Source of the DNA: Aquila chrysaetos chrysaetos
Lineage: Eukaryota > Chordata > Aves > Accipitriformes > Accipitridae
NCBI RefSeq assembly: GCF_900496995.4
Contig: NC_044024.1
Coordinates: 15,254,698-15,318,697, forward strand
DNA length: 64,000 bases
Reading direction: 5' to 3'
A program made the translations under genes and the position numbers. The notes under the pieces are model-generated. The model made no database searches. It was not told where the DNA came from and saw only the letters and a list, made by a program, of their open reading frames with translations. Positions 48,410 to 64,000 of this stretch are shown here, in pieces. Within the stretch, counting starts at the first letter, position 1; each line of letters begins with the position of its first letter.

Positions 48410-51400
48410 CTTCATCTCTTATCATGTTTTCTGGAACTAGGGATTTCTTTCCTAGTTCTTTGTCCCTTCTAGGAACTATTTTGCTGCCTGGGCATTCAGC
48501 CAAACATTGTAACTGCAGAAGAAATCTTTCTTGATTTACTCCCACAGACCTTCAGGAGTATTCTTAGAAATGGCATGCTGCTTTATTAGACTCCTGAATT
48601 ATTAACAGTTCTCAAGTTAAGATAATTCCTTGTTAATATTACTTTGACTTTGTTTTACGATTGCATCTGGCTGAGGATAATGCTTACGGGTACTGTCATG
48701 TCTAGTAGCTGCTTTATGCATTGCAGTAGATGTATTTTATCTTGGATAAAAGATAAAATTATTATGCATAACTGTTCTCTTTTCCAAACTAGTAAGGCTC
48801 GACTTTTGAAAAAGCAGAATGAAAAGCAAGGTTCTAGTTTCCAATTTTTTAAGCCTGGTAATTCTTTGGTTCCTTAGAAGCTTGTGTGCTGCCCTGTCAC
48901 AGGTCTTATCATATGGGCACTTTTCATCTTATCAGTTTCTGGAGAGTGTCTAGCCCTCATCCTTTCCTTTCCTTTCCTTCTCTTTTCTTCCATTATGTTT
49001 TCATGCTTCTCTCTCAACCTGATTGCTTACCAATCTCCTCACGCACCCTCCCCACTGCCATTACTTGTGCTGGCATGCCCTTGCTTTCTTGTAGCCTTTG
49101 CCATACCCTTGCCTTATCAGTTGAATATATTGTGCAGAAAGCTCCTAGTGTGGAAGTCTGTCAGCTATTTGTGGTGTTGCCAATGGAGTTAAAATCCTAT
49201 CTACAATTTGCCAGTGAATATCTCCAGATGAATCACATCTTTGAATAGATCATATTAGCTAATTAATACTGTCAAGGACTACAAGTAGCTATGGCATTTA
49301 ATAAATCACATTGCGTGTAAGCCTAGCTTCTTAGCTGGTATAAATTACCAGTCCTGTTAGCACTGGATGAAGACTTAGACCATTTACTTTTCAGTTCTTT
49401 TTTCATCTTTCTGCAGAAGCTAGATATGATTGATTTTTTCTTTTATTAGCATTTCACTTGCAATGTAATCTTGATTAGTGAGGAGCTATGGGGATTTTCA
49501 GTTCAGAAAGAGTCAACAGATAACCCATCCCAATAGAGTCATCATATAATCTGTCCTGATCTGCTATATAATTTCATAACCCTGGTTACAGTCAAGCTTA
49601 CTGACTTGAGTTTGACTAGCATATGTCTTCCAGAGAGGCACCCTGACTTCATTTAAAAATGAAAAATCTCCTGTTTCTCAGGGTCATTTTTCCCAACAGC
49701 TAATCACGTCCACTTAAAAAACAAAAAAGACAAAAGAAACCCCAGCTCTCTCCTCTCTAACCAATATTTGTTCAGCTGAAGTACTCAGCCTCGATTCTTG
49801 GTATGCCTCTCCTAGCTTGGCTGAAGAGTCTTCTGGTATGTAATATTTTGTCTCCAAGAGGGTATGTACATAACATAATTAAGTGATCTTAGTGTCTTTG
49901 AAATACACTCAACTCCTTATGACAATTTTTTTCTGAGCATTTCATCACTTTTGCAGCATTTAATTACTATCTGCAAAATTTTCAACATTCGTCCTCATGC
50001 AAGGACATTTAAAAGGTTGATGTGATCAGTTCCAGAATATGCAATGAAGGTAGCTCTCAGCCTTTTCAGAATGGACTTTTTTACCTTTTTTTTTTTTTTT
50101 TGCTTTTTTCTTACTGTACACATTGATTCGTATCTAGAGTAATAAGGAAATGTACTGTACAGGCAGCTTCCACAATAATAAACCAGAACTAAACTCCTGA
50201 AATCATGTCCACAGAAGAGGGATTACCAATAAGAACATAGTTTAAAAGAACGCTGGCAGAAAAACTGCCCCCTTCTCCATGTTACTTTTGTATTCCGTTG
50301 GGCATGTGTACAGTCCAAGGACAAAGCTAAGTAACACGTGAAGACTGCTTTTAGTTTTTCAGGCAACTTACTGGGTAATGCTGAATAAGCAAGTTAACCT
50401 AATTTCTTTCCACCTTCAAAATAACACTTTGAGATTTCCAAGTCATTTTCTGGAGATAAATTTAAACAAATGTTACAAATCAGTGCCCTAAAAATCAGCT
50501 GGACATTTAAACAAATATAGTGAGGCGAATATGAGTACACAAAGGAAAACCAGCCATTAAAAAGGTGGTTTGAGAGGGGCACGTGCCTAGGAATTATTCC
50601 AATGCGACTGCAAAGAAGAAAATTTGTCCAAGACTTGTCCGTTGCTACCTCTTCTACTACCACCTAGAAGGAGCTAAGCCCACAGCGGGTAGCATATCTA
50701 AGTCCAAAACCACCTCTTCTGCCTCCTTGTGTCAATTCTTTCTTTCGCTGGTATCTTCCCTTCCAGCACCATTTGTTACCATTTCATTTTAATGTAAGAT
50801 TAGCCTGTTCAATCTGATGATTGCCAGATATCACTACCAGTTAATGGGAAGGTCCCTGAAGACAACCAGGCACTCGCGATGCGTCCAAATAATGTGTGAT
50901 TTAATGCTATAATGACAACAGCCATGTCACAAATTGCAGCAGAATCACAAACAAAATCTGTCTCCTGATCCTCTGGGCTTGGCTTCGCTAATAGTTTGAA
51001 GAATGTTTACGAGGACTTCTACTAACACATACAAGACTGTATAAGCTTACTCAAATGTGAGATAAAACACAAATGAACAGGCAACAAGTACAACATTTTG
51101 AACAGATTATCTAAGCCCGTTATTTTTAAAATAACCAAGCTCAGTGCTTAACTTCCGAAATGCAGTCACAAATTTAAAAGGAAGTAACACAACCTGAGAT
51201 AAACGTTGGTGATGTAGCTCTGGGGTTGCAAGAAGAGGATGTTCCTTTAGGTCTCTCTGCAGCAAGCCTCTTGACAGAGGCGGAATGAGAGCAGCCAGTC
51301 AGTGCACCCAGGCTTTCTGAAGCACGAAGTAAACACAAATTTAACGCTACAAAGGAACTGGATAGAAACACCATTCTTTACTACGCAGTCTGACATACTG

Positions 51401-51905
51401 TACAGTAGGTTTTTTTGCAGTAAAGGCTACAGAATTGTGCTAGTCCATCAAAAACATTTTTAAACATAAGCCAGAAAAGGCCATACTGATTTCCCAAAAC
51501 AAAGTTAACTGGTTTTGGGGGGCTTAATACATATTTGAGGCGTTTTTCGGTGAGCGCTGGATTACGACAACTTTCAGTACGTACATCGCAAACGCCCCAG
51601 AGGCCACCCCTCTCCCGACCAGCGCGGGGAGCTCCCTGCTTTCGGCCCGGCTCCCCTCAGGCGCCGCTCACCAAGAGGCGGCTTCAGCGGGGAGAGGCCC
51701 GGGCCGCCCCCTCCCTTCTCCCGCTGGCAGACGGCCTGCCAGCCACCGCCGGGCCCCAGACGAGACCTGCTCCTACCGGTGAGCGGCCCGCGCCCGCCGG
51801 GAGGGCGGAGGAGGAGAAAGGAGCGGCCGGGCGAGAGCCGCCACCTCCCCGCCCGCCTCGGAGGGCGGCCCATCTGCCGGCAGCAGAGCTTCCGTCTTGC
51901 TTAGG

Positions 51906-51915
51906 GCGCATGCGC
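51906..51915 (+). promoter_or_regulatory. NRF1-type site GCGCATGCGC (1 of 3)
   Basis: A perfect palindromic core of the nuclear respiratory factor 1 site, about 240 bp upstream of the TMEM185A ATG. Confidence 0.7.
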
Positions 51916-51928
51916 GAGCCGTCGGCGG

Positions 51929-51938
51929 GCGCATGCGC
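51929..51938 (+). promoter_or_regulatory. NRF1-type site GCGCATGCGC (2 of 3)
   Basis: The second identical palindrome, 23 bp from the first. Confidence 0.7.
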
Positions 51939-52010
51939 AGAGCGCGGCCCTGACGCCCGGTAGAGAGGGCCGCCCGTTTCCCGGCAGAGGGATGCCGCCG
52001 TGGGGGCCGG

Positions 52011-52020
52011 GCGCATGCGC
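52011..52020 (+). promoter_or_regulatory. NRF1-type site GCGCATGCGC (3 of 3)
   Basis: The third identical palindrome, 82 bp from the second, directly followed by a GC-box run. Confidence 0.7.
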
Positions 52021-52146
52021 GGGGCGGGGCGGGCTGCCCGGTTCCGGCGGGGGCGGAGCGGCGGCGAGGCCAGGCCAGGCTCCGGTGGCGGCGGCCGCGC
52101 CATGCGTGCCTGGTAGAGCGGGGCCGGGGCGGAGGGTCGAGCCGCA

Positions 52147-63229
<11,083 letters not shown>

Positions 63230-64000
63230 GATGACAGCAGCATGTTAAACTGGAACTGGGAATCAGCAGACAAATGTATTTCATCTCATGCCTTGTCACA
63301 ATTACTTTAAAATAGGTATTACTGAATCAGTGGCTTGGATTACACAAATCAGAGATCTTGAAGATAATCCGAGAGCTTTTCTAGAGATACGTGGTGGTCT
63401 AATTTGTGAACCTTCCTAACGGGTTGGTTGCACGCTTGCCTGTATAGTATTTATATGAACATTTTAGCAGTGTAATATATTGTTTAAAAGTCTTGTCCTG
63501 TACAGTATAAGTATTATCTAAAAGTATTTTTTTAAAAACCCTGTATGAAATGCCTATGCTCTCCCAGGTGTCTTTTAGGTCCTAAATATACACTTGATTT
63601 CCATTTCTGTTTTAAATGCTTTTTTGAGGATGCCTTAGTATAGTACCTCTTTACTTCTTTTTCTGTTCAGCCACAATCACTGTCTTAACCACAGAGGCAC
63701 AGGAGTGTTGCACTTCTTAGGCAAGACTGGAAAGCTTTTTGCGGGGGGGGGGGGGGAATAGAATGTATAGCAACTTACATGATGTTTTTGAGTTAGCTAT
63801 GTAAATTTTCATGTAAGTATTTCAACTTTTGCACTGGCTTGGGAGTTAAGTGTTGGTTTTGTTGCTTTTCCAGTTCCATGTTTTAATTCTTCTTGAGCAG
63901 CATGTACACCATTCTCCCATTAGACTGGCTGTCTAATAAGCTGTTCCCTCTTGCATCATGCGTGCAGTCTATGCCAGAAACATTAGTTGTGGGTTTTACA
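63230..64000 (+). other. TMEM185A: TMEM185A 3' untranslated region (runs off the window)
   Basis: AT-rich sequence after the stop, with a 14-G run at 63743-63756. No AATAAA was found before the window end, so the 3'UTR probably continues beyond it. Confidence 0.75.

Larger units (their letters stand above)
45871..51539. other. intergenic upstream of TMEM185A
   Basis: AT-rich. It holds an (AC)n microsatellite at 47685-47710, a T run at 48376-48407, a (CCTTT)n tract at 48961-48979, and a short minus-strand frame at 47810-48097 with a hydrophobic C-terminus. No gene was recognised. Confidence 0.6.

Noticed and set aside
48309..48545. Poly(T) run read as the tail of a retroposed gene on the minus strand
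   Set aside because: No AATAAA before the A tail, no target duplication and no recognisable coding source upstream.

Overview
The window is vertebrate nuclear DNA, almost certainly from a bird. The two real genes have split, GT-AG introns and are unmistakable vertebrate orthologues. The interspersed repeats (a CR1 LINE tail and three endogenous-retrovirus LTR-type elements, one with a 5-bp target duplication) have sequences I recognise as avian. There are no bacterial features, operons, CRISPR arrays or recognisable RNA genes. Species was not determined.

Layout. 1-21.7 kb: AT-rich intergenic DNA with no recognisable gene. It holds a CR1 fragment (about 5.04-5.33 kb), a pyrimidine-skewed block (about 1.48-2.99 kb), an ancient MITE-like relic (about 15.28 kb) and one unidentified terminal-exon-like segment (9551-9787). 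21.76-32.48 kb, minus strand: IDS, lysosomal iduronate-2-sulfatase, complete in nine coding exons. The assembled reading frame is 573 codons, with all catalytic and metal-binding residues in place. Intron 7 carries a 5'-truncated endogenous retrovirus remnant in antisense orientation. 32.09-32.89 kb: the IDS CpG-island promoter. 32.9-51.5 kb: intergenic, with a solo LTR of the same family as the intron-7 LTR (38532-39129, target duplication AGTTG) and an unrelated GC-rich LTR-like element (about 45.22-45.87 kb). 51.54-52.74 kb: the TMEM185A CpG-island promoter, with three perfect GCGCATGCGC (NRF1-type) palindromes. 52.15-63.23 kb, plus strand: TMEM185A, complete in seven coding exons and 350 codons, followed by 3'UTR to the end of the window.

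The two genes lie head to head, with start codons about 19.7 kb apart. They are not known to act in one pathway: IDS is a lysosomal hydrolase of dermatan and heparan sulfate, and TMEM185A is a multipass membrane protein of uncertain function. I found no evidence of a novel multi-gene system. The most interesting points are the internal four-fold repeat in TMEM185A, the enlarged cysteine-containing processing loop and altered C-terminus of the bird IDS, the NRF1 triplet, the LTRs (one carrying a DR1 nuclear-receptor motif), and the orphan exon candidate near 9.55 kb.
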